From assembly GCF_900104845.1 (NCBI RefSeq), contig NZ_FNSR01000001.1:930001-994000 (forward strand): a stretch of 64,000 bases of DNA, written 5' to 3'. Shown here piece by piece: positions 25,800 to 35,710 of the stretch (position 1 is its first letter; every line of letters begins with the position of its first letter). The position numbers and the translations under genes are program-made. Under the pieces are notes generated by a model, which saw only the letters and a program-made list of their open reading frames with translations, was not told the origin of the DNA and did no database searches. The stretch is from Paraburkholderia caballeronis (GTDB taxonomy: Bacteria; Pseudomonadota; Gammaproteobacteria; Burkholderiales; Burkholderiaceae).

Positions 25800-27590
25800 A
25801 TGCCTTCATCCTTTGCGCGCTACCTTACATTCATCCTGCTGGCCGCCGCGTTTACGCTGCCGTACGCAGTTCCGAACCACACGTACCCGATTCCGACGTT
25901 CTATGCCGAGTTCACCGCGCTGACGACGCATCTGCTCGTCGGCGCGGCCGTGCTGCTGCTCGTGCGGTCCGCGCGTCCGGTCGTGCCGTTCGCGTCGCCG
26001 CGGGTCGCGCTGGTGCCGCTCGGGTTCGGGCTGCTGCTGATCGCGCAGACGATCGTGCTGCCGGTCGCGATGCCCGCGATGAACTGGCTCGGCGCCGGTT
26101 ATCTGCTCGCGGCGCTGATGGCGACGCATGCCGGTTATGGGATCGCGCGCACGCAGCAGGTGCCGGCGGCGATGCGCTGGATCGCGTTTGCATTGCTGTT
26201 CGGCGGCGTGTTCTCGGTGGGCTGCCAGATCGTCCAGCTGTTTCACTGGGAGAAGATCGTCACGCCGTTCGTCGTCGCGTACAACTTCACGGTCGAGCGG
26301 CGGCCGTTCGGCAACATGGCGCAGGCGAACCACCTCGCGACCTACATCGCGTTCGCGGTCGCCGCCGCGCTGTACCTCGTGCAGACGCGGCGGCTCAACG
26401 TGCTGCTGTGGCTGGTGCTGTCGGCGGTGTTCTCGGGCGGGCTCGCGCTGACGGTGTCGCGCGGACCGTGGTTGCAGATCGCGGTGATCGTCGTCGCCGG
26501 TTTCTGGATGGCGCTCGTCGGTGCGGGACATGACGGCAGCCGTCGACGCGACGCGCGCGCGTGGCTGCTGCCGATCGTGCTGCTCGCGATCTTTGTCGCG
26601 GTGAACGCGTTCGTGCGCTGGGCCAACATCCGCTACGACCTGCAACTGGACCAGTCGGCCGCCGACCGCTTCAAGGACGCCGGCCAGATCGCGCCGCGCA
26701 TCGCGCTGTGGCGCTATGGCCTGACGATGTTCAAGACGCACCCGCTGCTGGGCGTCGGCTGGGGCGATTTTCCGATCCATCAGTTCGAACTGGTGAAGGC
26801 GCTCGGCGGCGTCGAGATCGCGAACAACGCGCACGACATCTTCATCGACCTGCTCGCGAAGACCGGGCTGATCGGCATCGCGATCGCGGTGCTCGGCCTC
26901 GTCGCGTGGTTCGTGCGCGCGCTGCGCGTGCCGCACGCGCCGGAACGCGTGTTCGGCTTCGCGCTGATCGGCGCGCTCGTGATGCACGCGCTGGTCGAAT
27001 ATCCGCAGCAGTATCTGTTTTTCCTGCTGCCGGCGATGTTCCTGTTCGGCCTGCTCGAAGGCCGGCCGCTGCGGTTCGTGCCGCCGCGCGTGTCGGCGGC
27101 CGTGTATGCGGTACTCGTGCTCGGCGGGCTTGCGTCGCTATATCCGGTGCTGCGCGACTACAACCGCTCCGAGGTGCTGTATTACGGTTCGCATCCGGCC
27201 GAGCAATACGGCAATGCGCCGTCGTTCCTGTTCCAGCCGTGGGGCGACTACGGGATGGCCACGCTGCTGCCGATGACGGCCGACAACCTGCCGATGAAGC
27301 TCGCCGCGCACGAACGCGCGATCGCGCTGCTGCCCGGCGAGACGGTGTTGCGCCGTTATGCCGTGTTGCAGGCGTTGAGCGGCGATACGGCCGGCGCGTT
27401 CGACACGATGGACCGGCTGAAGATTTTCTCGACCGAACTGCACGACTGGCCGACGCAGTTGTCGGCGGTGTACGGGCTCGTCGACGAACACAAGTCGCTG
27501 GCCGCGTTCAAGGCGGAACTGGTGAAGCGGTATGGCACGGCGCCGGCGCAGTCGGACGACGAAGAAGAGGACGACGACGATTCCGATTGA
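25800..27590 (+). CDS. pglL: PglL/Wzy-type O-oligosaccharyltransferase
   Basis: Protein of 596 residues with about 12 helices. The large loop motif NMAQANHLATYIAF (near 170) and the Wzy_C-type region with HPLLGVGWGDFPIHQFE, then NNAHDIFIDLLAKTGLIG, mark the PglL branch of O-antigen-ligase-like enzymes, which move a lipid-linked glycan to Ser/Thr of periplasmic proteins. A soluble C-terminal domain follows the last helix, and the chain ends in an acidic DDEEEDDDDSD tail. It lies 192 bases after the pilin gene, suggesting that pilin is a substrate. A TATAGT -10-like element lies at 25765-25770. Confidence 0.85.
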   Translation: MPSSFARYLTFILLAAAFTLPYAVPNHTYPIPTFYAEFTALTTHLLVGAAVLLLVRSARPVVPFASPRVALVPLGFGLLLIAQTIVLPVAMPAMNWLGAGYLLAALMATHAGYGIARTQQVPAAMRWIAFALLFGGVFSVGCQIVQLFHWEKIVTPFVVAYNFTVERRPFGNMAQANHLATYIAFAVAAALYLVQTRRLNVLLWLVLSAVFSGGLALTVSRGPWLQIAVIVVAGFWMALVGAGHDGSRRRDARAWLLPIVLLAIFVAVNAFVRWANIRYDLQLDQSAADRFKDAGQIAPRIALWRYGLTMFKTHPLLGVGWGDFPIHQFELVKALGGVEIANNAHDIFIDLLAKTGLIGIAIAVLGLVAWFVRALRVPHAPERVFGFALIGALVMHALVEYPQQYLFFLLPAMFLFGLLEGRPLRFVPPRVSAAVYAVLVLGGLASLYPVLRDYNRSEVLYYGSHPAEQYGNAPSFLFQPWGDYGMATLLPMTADNLPMKLAAHERAIALLPGETVLRRYAVLQALSGDTAGAFDTMDRLKIFSTELHDWPTQLSAVYGLVDEHKSLAAFKAELVKRYGTAPAQSDDEEEDDDDSD

Positions 27591-27660
27591 TGGAACGCCG
27601 CCCGCGCGGCACGCGAATCGATGCGACAGGCCGGCGGGCGATCGCCGGTCCGTTTGTCGA

Positions 27661-28011
27661 TCAAAGCCGCGAATACTTGGTCGACACGCCTTTCGCCTTG
27701 TCGACCGGATAGCGTTCGCCGTTCAGCTTGAGTTTTTCGGCGGCCGCATCGAGCAGATCGAAGCCGGCCGTGTGCGCGACGAGCATCAGATACAGCAGCA
27801 CGTCGGCGCACTCGTGTTCGACGTTCCTGCGCTGCGCGGGATCGCGCAGCATCGCGTCGATGTCCGCATCCGTCTTCCACTGCACCGTCTCCAGCAGTTC
27901 GCCGGCTTCGATCGTCGTCGATACGATCAGATTGCGCAGTGTGTGGAATTGCTGCCAGTCGCGGGCGTCGCGAAAAGCCAGTAGTTGCTTGAGCAGGTCG
28001 TCGTGGGTCAT
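27661..28011 (-). CDS. MazG-like nucleotide pyrophosphohydrolase
   Basis: Protein of 116 residues, all helical. The metal-binding glutamates appear in IEAGELLETVQW near 36-46 and VEHECADVLLYLM near 65-77, as in single-domain MazG / dCTP pyrophosphatases that hydrolyse (d)NTPs to the monophosphate and clean the nucleotide pool. KLNGERYPVDKAKG near the end is typical. It lies 60 bases downstream of moaC in the same direction and may share its transcript. Confidence 0.85.
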   Translation of the reverse strand: MTHDDLLKQLLAFRDARDWQQFHTLRNLIVSTTIEAGELLETVQWKTDADIDAMLRDPAQRRNVEHECADVLLYLMLVAHTAGFDLLDAAAEKLKLNGERYPVDKAKGVSTKYSRL

Positions 28012-28071
28012 GGCGCGGCCGGAAAGAAAGGGTTTTTCGCGGGACGATGCGGCTCGGATCGGATCGCGTAA

Positions 28072-28551
28072 TCAGCCTTGCGCCACCCAATCCCCCGACT
28101 TCCCGCCATGTTTTTCCATCACCTTCACGTCGGTGATGGTCATCCCGCGATCGACGGCCTTGCACATGTCGTAGACCGTCAGCAAGCCGACCTGCACCGC
28201 GGTCAGCGCCTCCATCTCGACGCCGGTGCGCCCGAACGTCTCGACCTGCGCGGTGCAGTGCACGGCCGACTGCGCTTCGTCCAGCGCGAAATCGACCTTC
28301 ACGCGCGTCAGCGCGAGCGGATGGCACAGCGGGATCAGGTCGGCGGTGCGCTTCGCGCCCTGGATCGCGGCGATCCGCGCGACGCCGATCACGTCGCCTT
28401 TTTTCGCGTGGCCGTCGCGGATCAGCGCGAACGTCGCGGGCAGCATGCGGATCGAGCCGCGTGCGACTGCGATGCGCTTCGTCTCCGACTTGTCGCCGAC
28501 GTCGACCATGTGCGCGTCGCCGGCTGCATCGAAATGGGTGAGTTCGGGCAT
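28072..28551 (-). CDS. moaC: Cyclic pyranopterin monophosphate synthase
   Basis: Protein of 159 residues, the standard MoaC length. Key motifs are [12 protein letters not shown], the active-site [23 protein letters not shown] and [11 protein letters not shown] with the catalytic Asp and Lys. MoaC acts with MoaA in the first step of molybdenum cofactor synthesis, turning the GTP-derived intermediate into cyclic pyranopterin phosphate. GGAG precedes the ATG at 28551. Other moa genes are not nearby. Confidence 0.96.
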   Translation of the reverse strand: MPELTHFDAAGDAHMVDVGDKSETKRIAVARGSIRMLPATFALIRDGHAKKGDVIGVARIAAIQGAKRTADLIPLCHPLALTRVKVDFALDEAQSAVHCTAQVETFGRTGVEMEALTAVQVGLLTVYDMCKAVDRGMTITDVKVMEKHGGKSGDWVAQG

Positions 28552-28677
28552 GTTGGGTCTCCGTCGAGGGCGCCTATCATAGCAGCGCCATGGCGGCGCC
28601 GCGCCGCCGGCGATGCCGCGCGCAGGGGCTGTCGCCGCGCGCGGAGCCGACGTGTCGCTGTCGCCGCATCGAAAGTA

Positions 28678-28700
28678 TCGGGCTACAGTCGGGCTACAAT
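28678..28700 (+). promoter_or_regulatory. Direct repeat over a -10 element before the M48 protease
   Basis: TCGGGCTACA occurs twice with an 11-bp period (28678-28687 and 28689-28698). The second copy overlaps TACAAT (28695-28700), a good -10, 75 bases before the protease gene. No -35 is obvious. The spacing would put the two copies on the same helix face. Confidence 0.5.
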
Positions 28701-28775
28701 CCGTAAGCGGTTGTCCGGTCGCACGGCGCGCGCCCGGGTGCGGCGCCGATTGTCTGCTTCCCCGATCCTGTCTCA

Positions 28776-30530
28776 ATGCGTGTGAAACGGCTGCTTGCTG
28801 CATGGTTGTGCGCATCGCTCGCGGTGCCGTCCGGCGCGTTCGCGCAGCGGCCGGCCGGTGCGCCGGCCGCATCCGGCGCGGCGCCGGTGCTCGCGCCCGG
28901 CGACGCATCGCTGCTGCCGGGCCAGCCGGCGCTCGTCAGCGGCCCGCTCGACGACGACACCGACATCCCGCTGCCCGGTTCGATCGCGCCGGGCGTGTTC
29001 GGCACCTACGGCGGCGCGCAGAGCCGCTTCTCGGGCCAGCCGGGCAGCCGCGCGAACGACAGTCTGCGCGCGCTGTCATGGGTGCCGCAACTACCCGATC
29101 TCGGCGACGGCTCCGGCGGCTCGCTGACGCCGCAGGCCGAGCGCCGGATCGGCGAGCGCGTGATGCGCGAGATCCGCACCGATCCCGATTACGTCGGCGA
29201 CTGGCTCGTGCGCGACTACCTGAATTCGGTCGCGGCGAAGCTGTCGGCGGCGGCGAGCGCGCAGTTCGTCGGCGGCTATCGTCCGGACTTCGATCTGTTC
29301 GCGATGCGCGACGGGCAGATCAACGCGTTCTCGCTGCCGGGCGGCTTCATCGGCGTGAACACCGGGCTCATCGTCGCGACGCAGACCGAGTCCGAACTGG
29401 CGTCGGTGCTCGCGCACGAGATGGGCCACGTATTGCAGCGGCATATCGCGCGGATGCTCGCGCAGAACGACCGCAACGGCTACACCGCGCTCGCGGGAAT
29501 GCTGCTCGGCGTGCTGGCCGGCGTGCTCGCGCGCAGCGGCGACCTCGGCAGCGCGATCGCGATCGGCGGTCAGGCGTATGCGGTTGACAGCCAGTTGCGC
29601 TTCTCGCGCGCGGCCGAGCACGAGGCGGACCGCGTCGGTTTCCAGTTGCTGAACGGCGCGGGTTACGACCCGTACGGGATGGTCGCGTTCTTCGAGCGGC
29701 TCGACCGCGCGTCGATGGGCGACGCGGGCGTCCCAGCGTATGCGCGCACGCACCCGCTGACAGTCGAACGGATCGCGGACATGGAGGATCGCGCGCGCCG
29801 CACGTCGTACCGGCAGCCGCGCCAGGCGCCCGAGTACGCGTTCGTGCGCGCGCGCGTGCGGGTGTTGCAGGACCGCTCGCGCACCGACCATCTCGACCAG
29901 ATCGCGCGGCTGCGCTCGGAGATCGAGGACCGCACGGCGGTGAACGTCGCGGCGAACTGGTATGGGATCGCGTTCGCGCAGATGCTGATCGAGCGTTACG
30001 ACGACGCGGCCGCGTCGCTCGCGAACGCGCGCCAGGCGTTCGTCGCGTTCGAATCCGAAGAGGGCGCGAGCGTGCGCAGTTCGCCCAGTCTCGACGTGCT
30101 CGCGGCCGACATCGCGCGCCGCGCGGGCCGCAACGACGACGCGGTGCAACTCGCGACGGCGGCGCGCCGCGCGTGGCCGGATTCGCACGCGGCGACCGAC
30201 GCGCTGCTGCAATCGCTGCTCGGCGCGCGGAAGTTCGCGCAGGCGCAGGCGCTCGCGCTGCACGAAACGCAGGCGGAGCCGTCGCAGCCCGCGTGGTGGC
30301 AGTATCTCGCGCAGGCGAGCGTCGGGGTGGGCGACGGGCTCGCGCAGCGCCGCGCGCTCGCGGAGAAGTTCGCGCTCGACGGCGCGTGGCCGTCCGCGAT
30401 CCGGCAGTTGAAGGAAGCGCGCGACATGAAGACGGTCGGCTACTACGACCTGTCGAAGATCGATGCGCGGCTGCACGAGTTCGAGACGCGCTACAAGGAA
30501 GAGCGCGAGGACGAGAAGGACCGGGGGTGA
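28776..30530 (+). CDS. M48-family metalloprotease, BepA-like, with TPR region
   Basis: Protein of 584 residues with a signal peptide ([19 protein letters not shown]). The zinc site HEMGH begins near residue 214, with the third ligand in [10 protein letters not shown] near 284. A gate-like segment [12 protein letters not shown] precedes it. The C-terminal 240 residues are helical repeats of TPR type ([22 protein letters not shown] and later copies). This layout matches BepA (YfgC), a periplasmic chaperone-protease that watches over outer-membrane protein assembly. About 80 residues of Pro/Ala-rich linker after the signal are longer than in E. coli BepA. Confidence 0.85.
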   Translation: MRVKRLLAAWLCASLAVPSGAFAQRPAGAPAASGAAPVLAPGDASLLPGQPALVSGPLDDDTDIPLPGSIAPGVFGTYGGAQSRFSGQPGSRANDSLRALSWVPQLPDLGDGSGGSLTPQAERRIGERVMREIRTDPDYVGDWLVRDYLNSVAAKLSAAASAQFVGGYRPDFDLFAMRDGQINAFSLPGGFIGVNTGLIVATQTESELASVLAHEMGHVLQRHIARMLAQNDRNGYTALAGMLLGVLAGVLARSGDLGSAIAIGGQAYAVDSQLRFSRAAEHEADRVGFQLLNGAGYDPYGMVAFFERLDRASMGDAGVPAYARTHPLTVERIADMEDRARRTSYRQPRQAPEYAFVRARVRVLQDRSRTDHLDQIARLRSEIEDRTAVNVAANWYGIAFAQMLIERYDDAAASLANARQAFVAFESEEGASVRSSPSLDVLAADIARRAGRNDDAVQLATAARRAWPDSHAATDALLQSLLGARKFAQAQALALHETQAEPSQPAWWQYLAQASVGVGDGLAQRRALAEKFALDGAWPSAIRQLKEARDMKTVGYYDLSKIDARLHEFETRYKEEREDEKDRG

Positions 30531-30542
30531 CGCGGGGCGGCG

Positions 30543-31124
30543 TTAGCCGTGTTGCGCCGCGTCGGCGGGGCTTGCAACGAACCCGAACCGCTTCGCCACT
30601 TCATCGCGCAGCACCGGCTGCAAGCTCAGCGCGACGTCCTCGCGCCAGTGGAACGTGCCGCCGCTGCCATCGTCCGCGAGTTCCGCATGTTCCGAGAACA
30701 GTCCGAGATCGTGATCGTGCAGCACTGCGATGCGCTCCGGCGTCGAACCGTCCGCGAACAGCACGCTGCCCGCGTCGTCGACGAACGCGGCGGCCGGCAC
30801 GAACGGCTGGCCGGTCTGGTCGGTGAACACGGGCAGACCGCCGTCGTCGCGCGACAGCCGCACGACCCACGGCGTGTATTCGAGTTCGACGTACACGCGC
30901 TGCGGCCCGTTCTGGAAGAACCACTGGCCGTCGTCGTCGCATTCGTAGTTGCGGTTGATGAAGCCGAGCAGCGCCGCATGGCGGATCGGCGTGCCGGGCG
31001 CGCGCTGCGCCTGCGCGGCCTCGTCGCGCATGCGCCAGTTGCCGCGCGCGTCGAGCCGCAGCCAGCCGGTGCAGTGCGGCACGTTCGGCCAGCGCGCGAG
31101 CGCCTGTTTGACGATCTCATCCAT
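30543..31124 (-). CDS. Conserved hypothetical protein
   Basis: Protein of 193 residues, soluble, with no signal peptide. I recognise the pattern (WPNVPHCTGWLRLDARGNWRM, then LLGFINRNYECDDDGQWFFQNGPQRVYVELEYTPWVVRL) from Burkholderiales genomes as a DUF2944-like family, though I am not certain of the number. The function is unknown. Its start overlaps the end of the YheT-type gene by eight bases (ATGGATGA), which indicates translational coupling. Confidence 0.7.
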   Translation of the reverse strand: MDEIVKQALARWPNVPHCTGWLRLDARGNWRMRDEAAQAQRAPGTPIRHAALLGFINRNYECDDDGQWFFQNGPQRVYVELEYTPWVVRLSRDDGGLPVFTDQTGQPFVPAAAFVDDAGSVLFADGSTPERIAVLHDHDLGLFSEHAELADDGSGGTFHWREDVALSLQPVLRDEVAKRFGFVASPADAAQHG

Positions 31125-32184
31125 GCTGGACGAACGGCGCGAAATAACCGAGCACGCGTTGCGTGAGCCACTGGTAGCGGCCCGGGAACGGCCCGGTCAT
31201 GAAGCCGACATGGCCGCCGTGCTTCGGCTGGTCGAGTTCGATGGCCGGACCGACGTCGGCGCGCGCGGGCAGCACGCGGCCGGGCAGGAACGGATCGTTG
31301 CGCGCGTTCAGCACGAGCGTCGGCACGACGATCTCGCCGAGCAGCGGCCGCACGGTCGCGCGCGTCCAGTAGTCGTGCGCGTTGCGAAAGCCGTGCAGCG
31401 GCGCGGTGACGACGTCGTCGAACTCGAACATCGTGCGGCTCGCGAGCATCGCCTGCGGATCGAACAGGCCCGGGTACTGTTCGAGCTTGCGCATCGCCTT
31501 CACCTTCAGCGTCTTCAGGAAGCTGCGCGTGTACACCATGCCGAAGCCGCGCGACAGCATTGCGCCGCCCGCGTGCACGTCGAGCGGCGCGGAGATCGCG
31601 GCGGCGGCGGCCACGACCGACGCCTCCTCGCGGCGCTGCGCGAGCCAGTGCAGCAGCACGTTGCCGCCGAGCGACACGCCCGCCGCGACGACCGGCCCGC
31701 GATGCTGGGCGGCGAGCCGGCGCAGCACCCAGTCGACTTCGTTCGCGTCGGCGAGGTGATAGAAGCGCGGCAGCAGGTTCAGCGGGCCGCTGCAACTGCG
31801 GAAGTGCGGGATCACCGCATGCCAGCCGCGCGCCTGGGCGGCGGCGGTCAACGCGCGCGCATAGTGCGAGCCGGAGCCGCCTTCGAGCCCATGGAACAGC
31901 ACGAAGAGCGGCGCGTCCGGCGGCGGCGCGGGCGTGGCCGCGTCGTTCGCCCAGTCGAGTTCGATGAAGTCGCCGTCCGGCGTGTCCCAGCGTTCGCGCC
32001 GGTAGGCGACGTCCGGCAGCCTGGAGAACAGCGCCGGCACGATGGTCTGCGCGTGCGGGCCGACGAGCCACAGCGGCGCGCGGTACGACGGCGCGGATGC
32101 GGGACGGTGCGGCGCGGTCTGCCTCGGCTCGCCTGCGTCCGGCGACGCGCCGCGACCGGACGGATTCTGCTGCATGGTGCTCAT
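31117..32184 (-). CDS. YheT-type alpha/beta hydrolase
   Basis: Protein of 355 residues. The oxyanion region FHGLEGGSGSHYARAL near 95, nucleophile elbow GVSLGGN near 170, an acid in LNARNDPFLP near 295 and the final His in HGGHVGFM near 325 make a complete catalytic triad of the YheT family, in which the reaction is still poorly defined (probable carboxyl esterase). The opening residues GPHAQTIVPAL are typical. It overlaps the next gene by eight bases and follows the NTF2-like gene by 24, so it lies in the middle of a tight leftward operon. Confidence 0.85.
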   Translation of the reverse strand: MSTMQQNPSGRGASPDAGEPRQTAPHRPASAPSYRAPLWLVGPHAQTIVPALFSRLPDVAYRRERWDTPDGDFIELDWANDAATPAPPPDAPLFVLFHGLEGGSGSHYARALTAAAQARGWHAVIPHFRSCSGPLNLLPRFYHLADANEVDWVLRRLAAQHRGPVVAAGVSLGGNVLLHWLAQRREEASVVAAAAAISAPLDVHAGGAMLSRGFGMVYTRSFLKTLKVKAMRKLEQYPGLFDPQAMLASRTMFEFDDVVTAPLHGFRNAHDYWTRATVRPLLGEIVVPTLVLNARNDPFLPGRVLPARADVGPAIELDQPKHGGHVGFMTGPFPGRYQWLTQRVLGYFAPFVQHG

Positions 32185-32208
32185 GCCCGCGTCACCCGCC
32201 GCGCACGC

Positions 32209-32655
32209 TCAGTGCAGCGCGCCCGCGCCATGGCGCAGTTTCGCCGCGAACTGGCTCGCGGCCGAATCGGGCATCCGGCTCGCGTGGATGTGCGCGATTC
32301 GCCATTCGCCGCGCTCGTGCACCATCACGTAGGTCGTGAACACCATCGTCGGCACCGCGGCCGGATCGACCGGCCGGTGTGCTTCCGCGATCGCATAAAC
32401 GACGGTGCCGAGACTGTCGTACACGCGGATGTCGAGCGGCTCGATCGACACCGGCGCCGCTTCGAGCTGCGACGCGAGACCCGAGCGGATGTTCGACAGC
32501 CCATGCAGATGCGAGCCGTCCGGGCAGATGCAGCTGACGAACTCCTCGTCGATCCACAAGCCCATCAAGGTGTCGATGTTCACTTCCGCAACGGCCTGGT
32601 AATACGCGTTGAGAGTGTCCGCTGCGGCTTCGAAGATGTGGGCAAAACGTGGCAT
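32209..32655 (-). CDS. NTF2-like / SnoaL-type protein
   Basis: Protein of 148 residues. A cone-shaped alpha-beta fold of the NTF2 superfamily is suggested by TLNAYYQAVAEVNIDTLMGLW, the strand run SNIRSGLASQL, VVYAIAEAHRP and the closing RGEWRIAHIHASRMP. The family ranges from enzymes to binding proteins, so no reaction can be assigned. It is cytoplasmic by lack of a signal. It lies 24 bases upstream of the YheT-type gene. Confidence 0.7.
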   Translation of the reverse strand: MPRFAHIFEAAADTLNAYYQAVAEVNIDTLMGLWIDEEFVSCICPDGSHLHGLSNIRSGLASQLEAAPVSIEPLDIRVYDSLGTVVYAIAEAHRPVDPAAVPTMVFTTYVMVHERGEWRIAHIHASRMPDSAASQFAAKLRHGAGALH

Positions 32656-32801
32656 GGCTCGTCGGTCTGATAGCGCGCGAAGGCGCGGGTTGTCTTGCGG
32701 GCCGGCAGTCGGGGTCGGCCCGGCCGCGTCGCGGATGCGCGCGGGCGGCCGGGCGGCGCGCCGCGCGAATTCCATCTCCGCGGCCGGCGCGCGTGGAGCG
32801 C

Positions 32802-33827
32802 CTAGCGTTGCGCGAGCAGCATGCCGCGCAGATCGCCGAACACCTGCGCCGCGCTTAGCTCGCGCAGGCAGTTCAGATGGCCGAGCGGGCATTCGCGCTG
32901 AAAACAGGGACTGCAATCGAGATGCAGCCATTGTACCTTTGCAAGCTCGGACAAGGGCGGCGTGTGGCGCGGATCCGTCGAGCCGTACACCGCGACGAGC
33001 GGCCGGCGCAGCGCGGCCGCGACGTGCATCAGCCCCGAATCGTTGGTGACCACCGCGCTCGCGCGCGAGATCAGCGCGCAGGCTTCGCCAAGCGCGGTCT
33101 GTCCGCACAGGTTGCGCACGTTCGACGCGCGTTCCGCGATCGCCTGCGCGAGCGGCGCGTCCTTCGGCGAGCCGAGCGCGACGATCTTCGCGTACGGGAA
33201 CGACTGGCCGACGAGTTGCGCAAGCTCCGCGAAGTGTTCGGGCGGCCAGCGTTTCGCGGGGCCGTATTCGGCGCCGGGGCAGAACACGAGGAGCGGCACG
33301 CGGGTGTCGAGGTTGAAGCGCGCCGACACGCGCGACGCCTCGTTCGGGTCCGTGTCGAGACGCGGCATCGGCAGGTCGTCGGGCACGGTCGCGCCCGGCG
33401 CGTAGGCGAGCGCCGCGTAGTGGCGGATCATCGGCGGCCGCTCGTCCTTCGGCGGATTCGCGTGGCGCACGTTCAGAAGGCCGTAGCGGTTCTCGCCGGT
33501 GTAGCCGATCCGCAGCGGAATGTGCGCGAGCCACGGGATCAACGCGGACTTCAGCGAGTTCGGCAGCACATAGGCGGCGTCGTAACCGACGTCGCGCAGG
33601 TCGCCCGCAAGCTGCCAGCGGCGCAGCAGTTGCAGCTTGCCGTGCGCGAGATCGGTCGCGTACACGTCGCGGATTTCGGGCATCCGTTCGAGCACGGGCG
33701 CGACCCACGTCGGCGCGATCGCGTCGATCGCGATGCGCGGATGCAATTTCACGAGCCGCGACAGGAGCGGCTGCGCCATCAGTGCGTCACCGATCCAGTT
33801 CGGTGCGATTACCAGCGCGCGGCGCAT
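32802..33827 (-). CDS. waaF: ADP-heptose:LPS heptosyltransferase II
   Basis: Protein of 341 residues, GT-B fold of glycosyltransferase family 9. Family marks are LVIAPNWIGDALMAQPLL at the N-terminus, FCPGAEYGPAKRWPPEHFAEL near 180 and VVTNDSGLMHVAAALRRPLVAVYGSTDP near 260. WaaF adds the second heptose to the inner core of lipopolysaccharide on the cytoplasmic face of the inner membrane. Cys-rich CSPCFQRECPLGHLNCL near the end is usual for WaaF. It lies in the leftward series downstream of ilvE and the zinc-finger gene. Confidence 0.93.
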   Translation of the reverse strand: MRRALVIAPNWIGDALMAQPLLSRLVKLHPRIAIDAIAPTWVAPVLERMPEIRDVYATDLAHGKLQLLRRWQLAGDLRDVGYDAAYVLPNSLKSALIPWLAHIPLRIGYTGENRYGLLNVRHANPPKDERPPMIRHYAALAYAPGATVPDDLPMPRLDTDPNEASRVSARFNLDTRVPLLVFCPGAEYGPAKRWPPEHFAELAQLVGQSFPYAKIVALGSPKDAPLAQAIAERASNVRNLCGQTALGEACALISRASAVVTNDSGLMHVAAALRRPLVAVYGSTDPRHTPPLSELAKVQWLHLDCSPCFQRECPLGHLNCLRELSAAQVFGDLRGMLLAQR

Positions 33828-34068
33828 CGGGTGTCTGTGTCAGGAAGTCGAGGAGGCTCCGCGCGGCGACGCGCGGAACGCGGTTGTTCGGAACAGCGGT
33901 CCGCCGGCCGCGCGCAGGCGGCAGACGAAACAGGAAATGACCGGGGGTGCCGATGCGGGCCGGCCGCGGCGCGCGACAGCGCGCACGATGCGGCGGCGCT
34001 GCCGTGCGGCGACGGATGACCCAGTTGCGGGCCACGCGCGACGACGCGCGGCGAGCGTGCGTCGGTCG

Positions 34069-34263
34069 TCAATGGCCGTGCAGCACTTCGCCGTCGCGCA
34101 GCTTGTAGCGCGTGCCGCAATACGGGCAGCGCGCCTCGCCGTGCGTGACGTCGATGAACACGCGCGGGTGCATGCTCCAGCGCGGCATCGACGGGTTCGG
34201 GCAGTAAGCGGGCAGGTCTTTGGCCGACAGTTCGACCAGCGGCATTTCCTTGATTTCGCTCAT
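34069..34263 (-). CDS. CHCC-type zinc-finger protein
   Basis: Protein of 64 residues. Zinc ligands are spread as in the zf-CHCC family: Cys in AYCPNP, His in SMHPRVFIDV, and the Cys pair in ARCPYCGTRYKL. The fold resembles the zinc domain of the mitochondrial complex I subunit NDUFS6, but the bacterial role is unknown. It sits 79 bases downstream of ilvE and 241 bases upstream of waaF, the usual Burkholderia order. Confidence 0.85.
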   Translation of the reverse strand: MSEIKEMPLVELSAKDLPAYCPNPSMPRWSMHPRVFIDVTHGEARCPYCGTRYKLRDGEVLHGH

Positions 34264-34342
34264 GAGGATCAGTCTCGTTGTAGCTGTGGGGACGCGGCGT
34301 TCGTGCGCCGCGTGCGCCTTCGCATGCGGGTTCGCCGGACGC

Positions 34343-35266
34343 TCAGACCTTCGTCAGCCAGTGCGCGTACTTGTCGCTCTTGCCGGACACGACGTCGAAG
34401 AACGCGGACTGCAACTGTTCCGTGATCGGGCCGCGCGAGCCGCTGCCGATCGTGCGGTTGTCGAGTTCGCGGATCGGCGTGACTTCGGCGGCGGTGCCGG
34501 TGAAGAACGCTTCGTCGGCGGTGTACACCTCGTCGCGCGTGATGCGCTTCTCGATCACCTGGATGCCGGCGTCGCGCGCGAGCGTGATTACCGTATCGCG
34601 CGTGATGCCGTCGAGGCACGACGACAGGTCCGGCGTGTACAGCTTGCCGTTGTTCACGAGGAAGAAGTTCTCGCCCGAGCCTTCGGACACGTAGCCGTCG
34701 ACGTCGAGCAGCAGCGCTTCGTCGTAGCCGTCGGCGATCGCTTCCTGGTTGGCGAGAATCGAGTTCACGTACCAGCCGGACGCCTTCGCGCGCACCATCG
34801 ACACGTTCACGTGATGGCGCGTGAACGACGACGTCTTCACGCGGATGCCCTTCTTGATGCCGTCCTCGCCGAGGTACGCGCCCCACGGCCATGCGGCGAC
34901 CGCGACGTGGATCGTGTTGCCCTTCGCGGACACGCCGAGTTTTTCCGAGCCGACCCAGATGATCGGGCGGATGTAGCACGATTCAAGCTTGTTTTCGCGG
35001 ACGACTTCGCACTGCGCGGCGGCGAGCGTCGCGTGGTCGAACGGCACGTCCATCTGGAAGATCTTCGCGGAATTCAGCAGGCGCTTCGTGTGCTCCTGCA
35101 GGCGGAAGATCACGGTGCTGCCGTCGACGGTCTGATAGGCGCGCACGCCTTCGAATACGCCCATCCCGTAGTGCAGCGTGTGGGTCAGCACGTGGATCGT
35201 GGCGTTGCGCCAGTCGATCAGCTTGCCGTCCATCCAGATCTTGCCGTCGCGATCGGCCATTGACAT
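34343..35266 (-). CDS. ilvE: Branched-chain amino acid aminotransferase
   Basis: Protein of 307 residues, a fold-type IV PLP enzyme. The substrate loop [13 protein letters not shown] near 32 and the PLP lysine in [11 protein letters not shown] near 160 are present, followed by [20 protein letters not shown] and [13 protein letters not shown]. It makes leucine, isoleucine and valine from their 2-oxo acids with glutamate. GGAG is eight bases before the ATG at 35266. It is the first gene of the leftward series and diverges from pgk. Confidence 0.95.
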   Translation of the reverse strand: MSMADRDGKIWMDGKLIDWRNATIHVLTHTLHYGMGVFEGVRAYQTVDGSTVIFRLQEHTKRLLNSAKIFQMDVPFDHATLAAAQCEVVRENKLESCYIRPIIWVGSEKLGVSAKGNTIHVAVAAWPWGAYLGEDGIKKGIRVKTSSFTRHHVNVSMVRAKASGWYVNSILANQEAIADGYDEALLLDVDGYVSEGSGENFFLVNNGKLYTPDLSSCLDGITRDTVITLARDAGIQVIEKRITRDEVYTADEAFFTGTAAEVTPIRELDNRTIGSGSRGPITEQLQSAFFDVVSGKSDKYAHWLTKV

Positions 35267-35710
35267 ACGAATTCTCCAGGCGGGTACAGAGTGATAACGG
35301 GTTCGCACCGTCCGCGCCGGACGGACCGTTTGCGCGACGCGAAGGGCGTCGGCCTGGCGCGCACGGCGCGCCGGAAAAGCGGGTCTCTGGTTCTGCGGGC
35401 GGCAAAGACGCGTATTTTAGCGTCATTTGCCGCCCGCACGGGCGCGCGCGGGCTGCCGGGCGCGATATTTGCCGTACAGCGAGCGCGCATTGCGCCGCGC
35501 GCGCATGCCGCCAAGCCGCGGCGTTTCCCCAAATATCGGGCATCCGCGGATACACGCGTCAGATCGCGGTGGGTATCGGCTAAAATACCGATCCTGAAAT
35601 CCGATGCCGTCGCCGGGCGCGCCGGCTTGCCGCGCACGAGGTCCCGCGAAGCCGCTGCCGCGCAGCGTCTGCCATCGCCTTCCCACCCTTACGCACTGTC
35701 ACGCACTGTC
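35267..35710. other. Divergent ilvE-pgk intergenic region
   Basis: These 444 bases hold the two divergent promoters. On the pgk side, TAAAAT at 35581-35586 is a good -10, without a clear -35, which would leave a leader of about 120 bases. Open frames here look like shadows. No repeat or RNA structure stood out. Confidence 0.5.
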
